Origin: an uncultured Oscillospiraceae bacterium
Lineage (GTDB): Bacteria > Bacillota > Clostridia > Oscillospirales > Acutalibacteraceae
DNA length: 64,000 nucleotides
Assembly: GCA_902490735.1 (NCBI GenBank)
Contig: CABUFC010000003.1
Location: 1-64,000, forward strand
Direction: 5' to 3'
In this document: positions 24,059 to 32,459 of the stretch, in pieces
How the letters are laid out: the number at the start of each line of letters is the position of its first letter
Position numbering within the stretch: the stretch's first letter is position 1
Position numbers and translations under genes: made by a program
The notes under the pieces: model-generated
Told to the model about the DNA's origin: nothing
What the model saw: only the letters and a program-made list of their open reading frames with translations
The model's database searches: none

Positions 24059-26431
24059 CTAATTAATTTCTATATTTGGCCAACCTGCTAAATATTTAGC
24101 AAGATAAGAGGCATCTTTATCATCTATACTTTCATCGCTGTTTAGATCTGCAAGATCAACTATACAAGATATATCCCAGCCGGCAAGATATTTTTTAAGC
24201 GTAGATACATCTTTATCATCTACGACATTATCGTCGTTTAAGTCTCCGTTATTTTTTTGAGCTATAAGATAGCGGCTAAAGTGTTCGGTGCTGAAAATAA
24301 GCTTGCCGTCGGAAAATTCAGCCTGCATATCAGTAAGCGTATCGTCTGCTTCAACACGAAATACCTTACAATACTTGCCCTTCATGCCGCTAGGTACGGT
24401 TATTCCGACTTTTACGGTGTCGTTTGGTTGAACCTCGTCTTTGCCGCTTTTTAACGTGATATCGTAGCAGGCTGTTTTTGCTAAATTTTGTTGCTTTAGG
24501 CTATCTAAAATTTGTTCGGTAACTGCGCTTTTAAAAGCGATAGATGAAACCGACAGCGACACATTGCCGTTTGGCAGCGAAATATCGTCACCAAAAAGCG
24601 TGGCAATGTTTGTTTCGTCATCTATTGAATGTTTTTGCAGTAATTCAAAATTTATAAGGTGTGATTTTGCAAATTTGTGTGCCGCCGAGTTTTCAAAGCA
24701 TTTTATGACCAAATCGGGGCTGCAATAGACAAATGCACTACTGTCTATATCTGTTACACTTTCGGGAATAAAGATTTCGGTTAGATTTGTACATTTATTA
24801 AAGGTCAAATAACCTATCTTTGTGGGGTTGCTTAAAATAGTAACCGAGGTTAATCCTGTGCAACCCGAAAATGCCGCGCTTGTAATAACCGATATGTTTT
24901 TAGGTATCGTTATAGCTTTAAGTCCAATACAGTCGGAAAAAGCGTTGCCGCCGATAGTGGTTACACTGTTTGGAATAGTAAGTTCCGTAAGCTTTTGGCA
25001 GCCGGAAAACGCGCCGCCGCCAATGGTTTTAACAGTTTCGGGAATCTTAATGCTCGAAAGCTCGCTGCAACCGTTAAAAGCGAAAAGACCAATACTTGTA
25101 AGCCCGACGGGAAGATCAACCGATGTAATTATCTTTTTATTCCACGGCGGATTGTCTTTCATGACACCGCTGCCTGTAACTTTTAAATAGCCGTTTTCAT
25201 AAAGTATATATAGCAAATTATCGCCGCAAGCACCGCTTGATACAACCTCGCCCCAAATGGATATGCCGCATCTTGTGCAATAATTATAAACAAAATTGTG
25301 GCCGAGCGCGCTTGTTTCATTATCAACAAACGTATCGCCGCATATAGTACAAGTATGTGTGGTGCGCCCGTCTGTTGTACAGGTAGGATGTGTAACTTCA
25401 GTCAAATAATTGTGTTCGTGATTATACACCCATGCAGCACCGGTTAAATAGTCATTACCGTTATCGATTGTGATGTTCTGACGGTCACTCTCTGTGCCTT
25501 CAAAATATACCGTTTTTAAATTACTGCAAGCAGAAAAAGCATATTCCCCTATAGTCGTAACGGATTTTGGTAAGTATAAAACGCTGCCGCTGTTTTTAAA
25601 AGCGAACTGTCCAATTGCAGTTACACTGCCGTCACTCGGTATCATACTGTTTTTTGTGCCCAGAACTAACCTTTTACTTGCTTTTTCTATAAGGCAATTA
25701 CGGTTGCTGTAGAAGGTTTCGTTGTTTTTATCAACGTAAATATTATAAATATTGCTGCACCCGCGAAAAGCGTATTTATCTAATTCCTTTAAGCCGCTTC
25801 CGATATTTAAAGTTTTTAACGAGGTGCAAAGCTCAAAAGCATTTTCATATATATATGATACGCTGTTTGGGATACTAATTTCAGATAAAGCTTTACAGCC
25901 GGAAAACGCTTTAGGCTGTATAGCGACAATACGTTCGCCAAGCTTAACTGTCCTAAGATTTTTGCAATCTCTGAACGCATACTGGCCTACATACGCTACT
26001 GTAGCAGGCATTTCAATCTCTATAAGATTTTCACAACCGTCAAACGCCAGATCGCTAATCCATAGTAAACCATCCGGCAACGAAATAGACGCTAGGTATG
26101 AACAAGAAATAAATGAACAGTATCCAATTTCTGTAACATTCTTGCCTAAACGCACAAAATAAATATTGTCACAATTGCTAAATGCGTTCGAGCCGATTTT
26201 TGTTACGGGATAATCATTTGAACCGTCACTTATAGTGTCGGGGACTGTAAAAGTATTATTGTCATATTTGTGATTTGGATCAACATATTCAAGCGTAGCT
26301 TCGCCTCCTGCAATTAAGTATCTAAAATAGGCGTCATCTTGTGTATATGATGCGTTTGCGGTTAAAGTTAAAAAGGGAACAGATACAAGTAAAATTGCCA
26401 AGGACAAGAAAACCGAAATGGATTTTTTCAT
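24059..26431 (-). CDS. Secreted leucine-rich-repeat (BspA-like) protein with dockerin domain
   Basis: 790 residues. A signal peptide ends near residue 28 (LTLTANAS). BspA/LRR_5-type repeats of ~23 residues, each with patterns such as IGxxAFxxCxxLxxIxIPxSV, occupy ~60-325 and ~415-600. Between them, around 340-390, is a segment with Cys pairs (CTICGDT and YCTRCG). A beta-rich module spans ~610-720. The C-terminus (~725-790) is a type I dockerin with two calcium loops (DLNDDNVVDDKD and DLNSDESIDDKD). It should be displayed or secreted and dock to a cohesin. No cohesin gene is in the window. Target of the LRR part unknown. Confidence 0.88.
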   Translation of the reverse strand: MKKSISVFLSLAILLVSVPFLTLTANASYTQDDAYFRYLIAGGEATLEYVDPNHKYDNNTFTVPDTISDGSNDYPVTKIGSNAFSNCDNIYFVRLGKNVTEIGYCSFISCSYLASISLPDGLLWISDLAFDGCENLIEIEMPATVAYVGQYAFRDCKNLRTVKLGERIVAIQPKAFSGCKALSEISIPNSVSYIYENAFELCTSLKTLNIGSGLKELDKYAFRGCSNIYNIYVDKNNETFYSNRNCLIEKASKRLVLGTKNSMIPSDGSVTAIGQFAFKNSGSVLYLPKSVTTIGEYAFSACSNLKTVYFEGTESDRQNITIDNGNDYLTGAAWVYNHEHNYLTEVTHPTCTTDGRTTHTCTICGDTFVDNETSALGHNFVYNYCTRCGISIWGEVVSSGACGDNLLYILYENGYLKVTGSGVMKDNPPWNKKIITSVDLPVGLTSIGLFAFNGCSELSSIKIPETVKTIGGGAFSGCQKLTELTIPNSVTTIGGNAFSDCIGLKAITIPKNISVITSAAFSGCTGLTSVTILSNPTKIGYLTFNKCTNLTEIFIPESVTDIDSSAFVYCSPDLVIKCFENSAAHKFAKSHLINFELLQKHSIDDETNIATLFGDDISLPNGNVSLSVSSIAFKSAVTEQILDSLKQQNLAKTACYDITLKSGKDEVQPNDTVKVGITVPSGMKGKYCKVFRVEADDTLTDMQAEFSDGKLIFSTEHFSRYLIAQKNNGDLNDDNVVDDKDVSTLKKYLAGWDISCIVDLADLNSDESIDDKDASYLAKYLAGWPNIEIN

Positions 26432-26435
26432 AAAA

Positions 26436-27116
26436 CTACCTCACTTTTAATTTTCTTAGATATGCCTTTTGCTCTCCTGTAATTCTATAACTTTCAATCG
26501 CCTTTTGAATGGTTTTGTTGTGCGCAAATTTTGAAAGCGCTCCGTTTTGAAGGTAAACTATAGTGCTTGTCCACTGTTTTGCAAGAGCGGTTGCAAAATA
26601 CCACGCTATCATCATATTTATATAATATTCATCGCTTTTAATGATGGCTACTTTCTTTAAATACTCGGGTTTAAAATCTTCGTCTAAAAAAAGCCGCATC
26701 AAACAGCCGACGCCGTATCTTACCGTATAAACACTGTCGGATTTTATCCATTTATAAATATATTTTAATAGTTCTTCTTTATGCTTTATAAAACATTTGG
26801 GCAATGGCAAATCGCAAGTAGCCCAATTATCGATATATGGCAAAAACCTATCAACGCTATCAATACATTTATTAAAATCCCGTATTCTGCAAATAAGGAT
26901 CATATGAAGATTATTTTCTTCAAAATAAAAGTGCGGCAGTTGCTGTAAAAAACCTTCGTAATTATTTTCACGATATAGTTTGTTGGCAAAATTTCTAAGT
27001 GCCGGGGATCTGATACCAATAATTCTTTCAATATCAATCCCCGGCACAAGTTTTGACGTAAATAAGCGGTACTTATCATCTGCCAAAGAAAAAAGATTTT
27101 TTTTAATATTATCCAT
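26436..27116 (-). CDS. DNA alkylation repair protein (AlkD-like HEAT-repeat glycosylase)
   Basis: 226 residues from the ATG at 27116, with aaaagg seven bases upstream. A longer frame is excluded because a consensus promoter lies inside it. The all-helical HEAT-like repeats are recognisable: IIGIRSPALRNFANKLYRE, then DNWATCDLPLP, a hallmark of the family's central region, and YTVRYGVGCLMRLFLDE. Members excise alkylated bases such as 3- and 7-alkylpurines. The catalytic assignment (Asp in WATCD) follows the family. It is transcribed toward the LRR gene with a 4-base gap. Confidence 0.85.
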   Translation of the reverse strand: MDNIKKNLFSLADDKYRLFTSKLVPGIDIERIIGIRSPALRNFANKLYRENNYEGFLQQLPHFYFEENNLHMILICRIRDFNKCIDSVDRFLPYIDNWATCDLPLPKCFIKHKEELLKYIYKWIKSDSVYTVRYGVGCLMRLFLDEDFKPEYLKKVAIIKSDEYYINMMIAWYFATALAKQWTSTIVYLQNGALSKFAHNKTIQKAIESYRITGEQKAYLRKLKVR

Positions 27117-27147
27117 ACTATGCCTTTTATAATCGTTTGTTAAAATA

Positions 27148-27176
27148 ATTATAATATTTTTATTTTTATATGTCAA
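27148..27176 (-). promoter_or_regulatory. Consensus SigA promoter of the AlkD-like gene
   Basis: Minus strand TTGACA, 17-base spacer, TATAAT, ~30 bases upstream of the ATG at 27116. Both boxes are perfect. Confidence 0.85.
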
Positions 27177-27179
27177 CGA

Positions 27180-27965
27180 TTATCCTAAAGCCACGTCTAA
27201 TAGCATCATCACGGCAAATCCGGCAATTATACCGAATGTTGCAAAATAAGGTTTATTGTTTTGAATTTTTTGGCATTCCGGTATTAGCTCATGAACGGAC
27301 ACAAGAATCATGGCTCCCGCCGCAAAAGCAAGCAAGAACGGAAGAATTGTTTGCGTTTTTACGACAAGTAACGCACCTAAAACACCTGCAATCGGTTCGA
27401 CTATGCCCGACGCCTGGCCAATTAAAAAGCTTTTAGTTATACTTGCACCGTCGCGTCTTAGCGGCAAAGAAACCGCCGCTCCTTCGGGAAAATTCTGTAT
27501 GGCTATACCTAAAGCCAACGTGCAAGCGCCTATAAGACCTTCAGGTGTAAAGCCGTTAATATTCAGTACACCGAACGCAACGCCCACAGCTAAGCCCTCC
27601 GGAATATTATGCAGAGTAATCGATAAAACAAGCATAAGTGTTCTGTTGTTTTTATTATGGGAATTTCTTTTATTAATCTTTAAAATAAGTTTATCCGTGC
27701 TCCACATAAAAACCGTGCCAAATATAAATCCAGAAGTAGCAATTATAAATGCAGGCAGTTTGTTATATTCCTTAGCAAGCTCAATTGACGGTTCTAAAAG
27801 CGACCAAAAACTTGCCGCTATCATAACGCCCGCGGCAAACCCCAGCATTAAGTTCATAATGTTTAGTTTTGTTTTTCTGAAAAAAACAACTGTTAAGGCT
27901 CCAAGCGCAGTAACGGCCCAAGTACCGATAGTTGCAATTAATGCCCACAACACAGCATTTTGCAT
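27180..27965 (-). CDS. ZIP family metal transporter
   Basis: 261 residues with eight hydrophobic segments, the GufA/ZupT-type ZIP fold. The metal-site helices are visible: LHNIPEGLAVGVAFG in TM4 and QNFPEGAAVSLPL in TM5, plus the VHELIPE segment near the end. It imports Zn2+ or related divalent cations. A cytoplasmic loop with KINKRNSHNK lies before TM4. The start is preceded by gaggtga. It ends 3 bases before the -35 of the next gene, so it is probably its own transcript. No Zur/Fur box was identified. Confidence 0.88.
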   Translation of the reverse strand: MQNAVLWALIATIGTWAVTALGALTVVFFRKTKLNIMNLMLGFAAGVMIAASFWSLLEPSIELAKEYNKLPAFIIATSGFIFGTVFMWSTDKLILKINKRNSHNKNNRTLMLVLSITLHNIPEGLAVGVAFGVLNINGFTPEGLIGACTLALGIAIQNFPEGAAVSLPLRRDGASITKSFLIGQASGIVEPIAGVLGALLVVKTQTILPFLLAFAAGAMILVSVHELIPECQKIQNNKPYFATFGIIAGFAVMMLLDVALG

Positions 27966-28112
27966 TGTATCACCTCAAATTATTATATGATACCCGCAAA
28001 AATATGGTTCGAAGCCTGTAACAACAAAAGCTAAAAATCATAGAATATTATTGTAGTTTAAAGTATGGGCAAAAGCCCTTACCGTAACTCAAATAATAAT
28101 AGGAGGCAAAAT

Positions 28113-28910
28113 ATGGCTGACAGAAATTTTTCCACAAATTCTGCATTTAAAGAAGCTGTGTCTATAGACGCAGGCAGAGTCTTTGATTCATGCTGTGACA
28201 GAGATTGTCTTGAAGATTTACGCTGCTATTTTAGTGAAGCGGATCAGGCAACAATTAACGAAGCAAGAAGCATCAGAGTTAAAAACGCAGAAATAGCAAA
28301 CGTTTATATTGATGTTGAGCCAATAACATTTAACAGGGGTTATTATTCTTGTGATATGACCTTTTTCTTTGTTATCGACTTTGATATCGTAACAGCTTTA
28401 GACGCCCAACCAACCACCATAACAGGCGCCGCATATTTTAGCAAAAAGGTAATTCTTTACGGCAGCGAAGGCAATGTAAAAATATTCTCGAATGTTACAA
28501 CTATAGAGGATGGTAACGACGAGCAACTGCAATCGGCTACAAACAATCCGAGGTGCGTAGTTCAATGCGTTGATCCGATTGCCCTTTCCGCAAGAATCGG
28601 CGAGTTAATCGAAGGATACTGCCCGATATGTCACATTCCTGAGTCCATTCAGCGCAGATGCGGCGGAAGGCTCGTAACCGAAGCTCAGATAGGCACACCT
28701 ACAGTTTATGTAACACTTGGTTTATTCTCAATTGTACAGTTAATAAGAAACGTTCAAATGGTTATTCCCGTATATGACTTCAGCATTCCAGACAAACAAT
28801 GCACCGACACAGCAGATCAACCATGCGATGTATTTAATCAGCTTGAATTCCCGACATCCGACTTCTTCCCACCGAGAGAAAACAGAAATTGCGGCTGCGG
28901 CTCAAATTAA
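28113..28910 (+). CDS. Cysteine-containing conserved protein of unknown function
   Basis: 265 residues from the ATG at 28113, which follows a perfect aggagg site seven bases upstream. No signal peptide or membrane segment. Visible features: an N-terminal CCDRDCLEDLRCYF cluster, two beta-rich repeats around VYIDVEPITFNRGYYSCDMTFFF, a central CPICHIPESIQRRCGG, and a C-terminal NCGCGSN. The abundance of Cys and beta strands suggests a self-associating or coat-like protein, but I recognise no family. It is flanked by a ZIP gene (divergent) and the RnfD-like gene (convergent) and appears monocistronic. Confidence 0.75.
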   Translation: MADRNFSTNSAFKEAVSIDAGRVFDSCCDRDCLEDLRCYFSEADQATINEARSIRVKNAEIANVYIDVEPITFNRGYYSCDMTFFFVIDFDIVTALDAQPTTITGAAYFSKKVILYGSEGNVKIFSNVTTIEDGNDEQLQSATNNPRCVVQCVDPIALSARIGELIEGYCPICHIPESIQRRCGGRLVTEAQIGTPTVYVTLGLFSIVQLIRNVQMVIPVYDFSIPDKQCTDTADQPCDVFNQLEFPTSDFFPPRENRNCGCGSN

Positions 28911-28932
28911 AAGAGGACCAACCGGTCCTCTT
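28911..28932 (-). terminator. Terminator of the RnfC/RnfD-like operon
   Basis: The hairpin aagaggacc / ggtcctctt is followed on the minus strand by ttttaattt. The plus-strand tail is a poorer T run, so it serves mainly the leftward operon. Confidence 0.75.
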
Positions 28933-29899
28933 ACATACTACTCTTTATTTTAAGCCTTACTGATAGGGCCATTTTGTCGAGCGCTTCGGATATTAAATTT
29001 ACAAATACAAGAGCAAACGCAACCGCGTGCTCGTAAAGACCAAAATATCGGAAAAACAGCGTAACAGCACCTAACAGCACGCCGAATGCAATTCTGGCAC
29101 TTGGAAGCTTTGGCGCATTAAACAAATCTCCTGCAATAAAAATAGCAACATATATAAGTGAGGAAGCGGAAAGTTCATAAACAACCGAATAAAAAAGCGA
29201 AGCGTCGGTACGGTTAAATAATGCTGCAAAAACGGCAACAGTCGCCATCATAGATAAAGACGTCTGCCAGGCAATAGATCTGCGAATCAAAAAGTAAACG
29301 GTTATTGCAAAAATCAGCAAAACGCAGGTGGTACCCATGCCGCCGGGATATCTGCCAAACAAAATATCAAGCATACGGTATGGCGGCTTTTCTCCAAACT
29401 GCAAATATCTTGCAAGGCCCCAGCCTTCGGAAAAATCTGTAATATCGGAAAAAACCGGATAAAAAACCAATCCTCTATTTACCGGGTATGTCATCATCTC
29501 TTTTGGGAAAAAAGAAAGCAGAAACAGCCAACCAATTGCCGGAGACATAAATAGATTTTTAAAGTTGCCGATAAGCACAACCCTTACAAACAACGCGGCC
29601 GCTGCAGCACCTAATGCCGGCATCCATACAGGGACGGTTACCGGACACAAAAGTGTCATACATATTCCAAGAACAGCCGCACGAAACGGAGCCGGTTTAA
29701 AGCGAAGCTTTGCAAAATTTCCAAGCGTTTCTACGACCCACGCTGACATTCCTGATAAAACGCACATAACTATTACTCTCGGTCCGTTTTGCACAGCCGA
29801 AACTATAATAAGCGGCAACAGAGCCGCAAGCAAATCGAAGTGCATTGTATATACGGTTTCTGTCGAATGAATATACGGCGCAAGCTTAGCTCTGTTCAT
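28931..29899 (-). CDS. RnfD/NqrB-like membrane protein lacking the FMN-attachment motif
   Basis: 322 residues with about nine hydrophobic segments. It aligns with RnfD in the opening (MRTVYTMHFDLLAALLP-like, here TVYTMHFDLL), the RFKPAPFRAAVLGICM segment and the LFGRYPGGMGTT block. Canonical RnfD carries FMN covalently on the Thr of an S/T-G-A-T motif just before that block; here the corresponding loop reads DITDFSEGWGLARYL, without it. The gene overlaps the RnfC-like gene by 14 bases. No rnfG, rnfE, rnfA or rnfB is nearby, so a normal six-subunit Rnf complex is not encoded here. Confidence 0.75.
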   Translation of the reverse strand: MNRAKLAPYIHSTETVYTMHFDLLAALLPLIIVSAVQNGPRVIVMCVLSGMSAWVVETLGNFAKLRFKPAPFRAAVLGICMTLLCPVTVPVWMPALGAAAAALFVRVVLIGNFKNLFMSPAIGWLFLLSFFPKEMMTYPVNRGLVFYPVFSDITDFSEGWGLARYLQFGEKPPYRMLDILFGRYPGGMGTTCVLLIFAITVYFLIRRSIAWQTSLSMMATVAVFAALFNRTDASLFYSVVYELSASSLIYVAIFIAGDLFNAPKLPSARIAFGVLLGAVTLFFRYFGLYEHAVAFALVFVNLISEALDKMALSVRLKIKSSM

Positions 29900-31097
29900 T
29901 GGCGCTCCTTTCGCGGCTCTGCTGTGCGTTAAATGACTTAATATAAGAACGCAGCGGCAATTTAGCCGGACAAATGTACGTGCAGCAACCGCACTCTATA
30001 CAACGCGAAAAGCTTTTAAAAAATTTATTTTTATTTTTAGTTAAAGGCTTTTGCAAAATATAGTACGGTGCCAGTCCCATAGGACACACCTCGCTACATC
30101 TCCCACAGTTAATGCAAGCATATTTTTTATGATTGCTTATATTATTAAGAACAGTTATGCTGTTATCAAACGGATTTACGGGGTATTCCGGCATGGTCAG
30201 ATATCCGGACATAACGCCCGATGCCACAATTTTACAGATTGAAGATTTTGCGCCGCATCTGTCTAGAACCGTGTGTATGGGCGTACCGACGGCAACCTCT
30301 AAAACTTTAGGATAAATAATACCGTCGCCCCAAACGGTTATGAGCTTTTTAGTAAACGGCTCTTTGTAATTGACCGCTCGATATACCGCCCTACAGAGTT
30401 CGGGACCGACGATTAATGCCGAATATTTTTTGGCAATCTTTTTAAGTTTTACCGATACCGGATAGCGCGATTTTAAGTTTATCAGTTTAATCTCTTCGTT
30501 TTTAAAAATTTCTGCGGTTTTAAAGTTTTTAATATAAGCTATATACTTATGTTCAACCTGCAATGTATGTGCAATGATTAAAAGCCCGTCGATTATCTCC
30601 TGCCTAAAGCTATAAAACGCCGCGGTTTTTGTAACCGAATACGGTTCGTCATCGGCACAGGTTAAAATTATAGATTTATAATTGGTATTTTCTATATCTA
30701 TAAACAAATTATTTTTCCTGTAGTCGTCAAAAATTCCGGCACACTTTAACAATTCAACAAGTTGGTCGGAAGTCTCGTATGAGCAACCGTCTAAAACGGA
30801 TTTTATCGGTGGCTGGTCTTTGTCCTGAAGAATTTCAGCGTAAAGCCTATCATGACCTTTTACATGTATAACATTGATATTTATAAGCACGCCGCTTGCA
30901 GGAGAATACACCGGCAGATCATTACATTTAGCCAAAACGGCAAACTTTTCACACGGCTGGCCTTGTTTTATCAACCACTCTATATTATCCTCTTTTTTGC
31001 CGATTAAAACATTAAGGTTTTCCCCGGTATAAAAAGGCTCAATTAAAAAATCAATATCTAAATCGCTATAAAGCTTAATTCCGGTTTTATTAAACAA
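29886..31097 (-). CDS. RnfC-like Fe-S protein lacking flavin/NADH motifs
   Basis: 403 residues from a TTG at 31097 (aggtga four bases upstream); a longer TTG frame to 31121 is also open. The RnfC scaffold is visible: an N-terminal lipoyl-like domain (PVYSPASGVL), a central region with DDEPY in place of ECEPY, an SLBB-like segment (~270-310), and two complete 4Fe-4S motifs, CINCGRCSEVCP and CIECGCCTYICP. The GGAGFPT loop that binds FMN/NADH in RnfC is replaced by GIFDDYRKN, and GGAKQL and NVGT are also gone. It is probably an electron carrier partner of the RnfD-like membrane protein that no longer oxidises NADH. Confidence 0.72.
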   Translation of the reverse strand: MFNKTGIKLYSDLDIDFLIEPFYTGENLNVLIGKKEDNIEWLIKQGQPCEKFAVLAKCNDLPVYSPASGVLININVIHVKGHDRLYAEILQDKDQPPIKSVLDGCSYETSDQLVELLKCAGIFDDYRKNNLFIDIENTNYKSIILTCADDEPYSVTKTAAFYSFRQEIIDGLLIIAHTLQVEHKYIAYIKNFKTAEIFKNEEIKLINLKSRYPVSVKLKKIAKKYSALIVGPELCRAVYRAVNYKEPFTKKLITVWGDGIIYPKVLEVAVGTPIHTVLDRCGAKSSICKIVASGVMSGYLTMPEYPVNPFDNSITVLNNISNHKKYACINCGRCSEVCPMGLAPYYILQKPLTKNKNKFFKSFSRCIECGCCTYICPAKLPLRSYIKSFNAQQSRERSANEQS

Positions 31098-31125
31098 AAT
31101 ATCACCTGCTTTTGAGGTCAATTAT

Positions 31126-31407
31126 ATGAAAACTACAGCTAAAAAAACAATTGCTATTCAGCAAATATTAGAATTCCGCAATGAAGAAGACATGCTTTTT
31201 TTGCTTAGTGTTTTAAAAAGCAAAGGTTTAGTAAGGGCACTAAAGCCATTGTACTATACGGTAGGCGGAAAACACAAAATAATGCTGCGCCTGCCATGCG
31301 GTAAAAAAGATATCTCACCGCTTATTAACGAATTTTGCTTTTTACGCCCGCCAATGCCATACGAAAAGGCCTATTTTTTAGAGTATGGCAAAACTAAAGC
31401 GCTTTAA
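31126..31407 (+). CDS. Small protein resembling the MecA C-terminal domain
   Basis: 93 residues with gaggt seven bases before the ATG. The pattern of an N-terminal helix after IAIQQILEFRNEEDMLFLL, a strand pair LYYTVGGKHKIMLRL, and the ending INEFCF...YFLEYGK resembles the C-terminal adaptor domain of MecA. MecA binds ClpC; it is normally preceded by a substrate-binding N-domain, absent here. The similarity was judged by eye and is weak. The gene is divergent from the RnfC-like gene and overlaps the 3' end of rpe by 14 bases, so its promoter must lie inside the RnfC-like coding region. Confidence 0.5.
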   Translation: MKTTAKKTIAIQQILEFRNEEDMLFLLSVLKSKGLVRALKPLYYTVGGKHKIMLRLPCGKKDISPLINEFCFLRPPMPYEKAYFLEYGKTKAL

Positions 31408-32035
31408 TCTCCTCTACCCGTTTTGCCATATCTCTTGCAGAAAAAAGATAGTTGCCTACAACCAGCACATCTGCACCGGCGTCTGCCGCTAAAGGTGCTG
31501 TGGTTTCGTTTATTCCACCGTCAACCTCTAATAAAACGTTTAGTTTTCTTTTTGTTATTTCGGCTTTTAAAACACTTAATTTTTCAAGTGCCGACGGCAT
31601 AAATTTTTGTCCGCCAAATCCGGGCTCTACAGACATTACAAGCACCATATCACAAAGCTTTAGATACGGAAAAACAACTTCGGGATTTGTGGCGGGCTTT
31701 ATAGTAAGACAGGCTTTAATTCCGTAGCTTTTTATCTGCTTTAAAGTTTTTTCCACATCGGACCCTGCTTCATAATGAAATCCTAAAATATCCGAAAACT
31801 TTGCAAATTGCTCAATATACCTATGCGGCCTGTCAATCATAAGATGAACATCCAACGGAATGCGCGAATGTTTTTTTATAGATTCAACAACAGGCACACC
31901 AAAAGATATGTTTGGAACAAAAATGCCGTCCATAACATCAAGGTGCAGCATATCGCTCCCCGCATCTTCCAAAATTTTAATGCTTTGTTTAAGCTCTAAA
32001 ATATCCGCCGTTAAAACGGAAGGTGAAATTTTCAT
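31394..32035 (-). CDS. rpe: Ribulose-phosphate 3-epimerase
   Basis: TIM-barrel enzyme of the pentose phosphate pathway interconverting ribulose-5-phosphate and xylulose-5-phosphate. 213 residues, the usual length. Motifs: HLDVMDGIFVPNISFG with metal-ligand Asp, VHLMIDRPHRYI, VMSVEPGFGGQKF, and EVDGGIN with the second catalytic Asp, then DVLVVGNYLF for phosphate binding. It lies 5 bases after the small Cys-rich gene in the same leftward transcript. In many Firmicutes rpe sits next to rsgA, but that gene is not here. Confidence 0.94.
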   Translation of the reverse strand: MKISPSVLTADILELKQSIKILEDAGSDMLHLDVMDGIFVPNISFGVPVVESIKKHSRIPLDVHLMIDRPHRYIEQFAKFSDILGFHYEAGSDVEKTLKQIKSYGIKACLTIKPATNPEVVFPYLKLCDMVLVMSVEPGFGGQKFMPSALEKLSVLKAEITKRKLNVLLEVDGGINETTAPLAADAGADVLVVGNYLFSARDMAKRVEEIKAL

Positions 32036-32040
32036 AACGC

Positions 32041-32298
32041 TTACTCCATATTTTCCTTTGTGAGTTGATTAATTTCATCGAATTTTTGAGTGATAATCTT
32101 TGAAAACCCTTTTACGTGCGGCAAAAGGCAATCACTGCAATCCTTAGTGCCGTTTTTTAATATTTTATAATTCCCGCCACACCCTTTGCCAAGCACATAA
32201 AGCGGGCAGTAGCAAAACATGCAGTTAAAATCATCTGCCGATAATTTATGGCACGGGAAAAATTCGCAATCTTTATTTTGAAAAAAATCAAAACTCAA
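32041..32298 (-). CDS. Cysteine-rich small domain protein
   Basis: 85 residues dominated by a cysteine cluster: DCEFFPCHK, then FNCMFCYCPLY, GKGCGGNY, and KDCSDCLLPH. This pattern matches the 'cysteine-rich small domain' family, which is often fused to or near cobalamin-related genes; none is seen here. It probably binds zinc or an Fe-S cluster. The start is a TTG with agagtgg upstream. It is transcribed with rpe. Confidence 0.8.
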   Translation of the reverse strand: MSFDFFQNKDCEFFPCHKLSADDFNCMFCYCPLYVLGKGCGGNYKILKNGTKDCSDCLLPHVKGFSKIITQKFDEINQLTKENME

Positions 32299-32459
32299 AA
32301 TACCACTCTTTTCAGATTTCTTTTTTAATTATAACTATCTTTAATTATTTCGTCAATTATTTATTGCCGGAAAATATGTATTTACTTTTTTCTCTGTATA
32401 ATATAAAATTAAATTTAGCACTAAAGAAGGCATACAGACAATTAAGAGAGGCAAAGAAA

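Noticed and set aside
24600..26300. Possible tandem DNA repeats
   Set aside because: The periodicity is at protein level (LRR motifs); the DNA units are diverged and do not form a nucleotide repeat or CRISPR.
27117..27176. Longer N-terminus for the AlkD-like gene
   Set aside because: The extension spans a perfect TTGACA-17-TATAAT promoter; the ATG at 27116 has a ribosome site.
28931..31097. A functional Rnf ferredoxin:NAD oxidoreductase complex
   Set aside because: Four subunit genes are absent nearby and the NADH/FMN motifs are missing in both proteins present.
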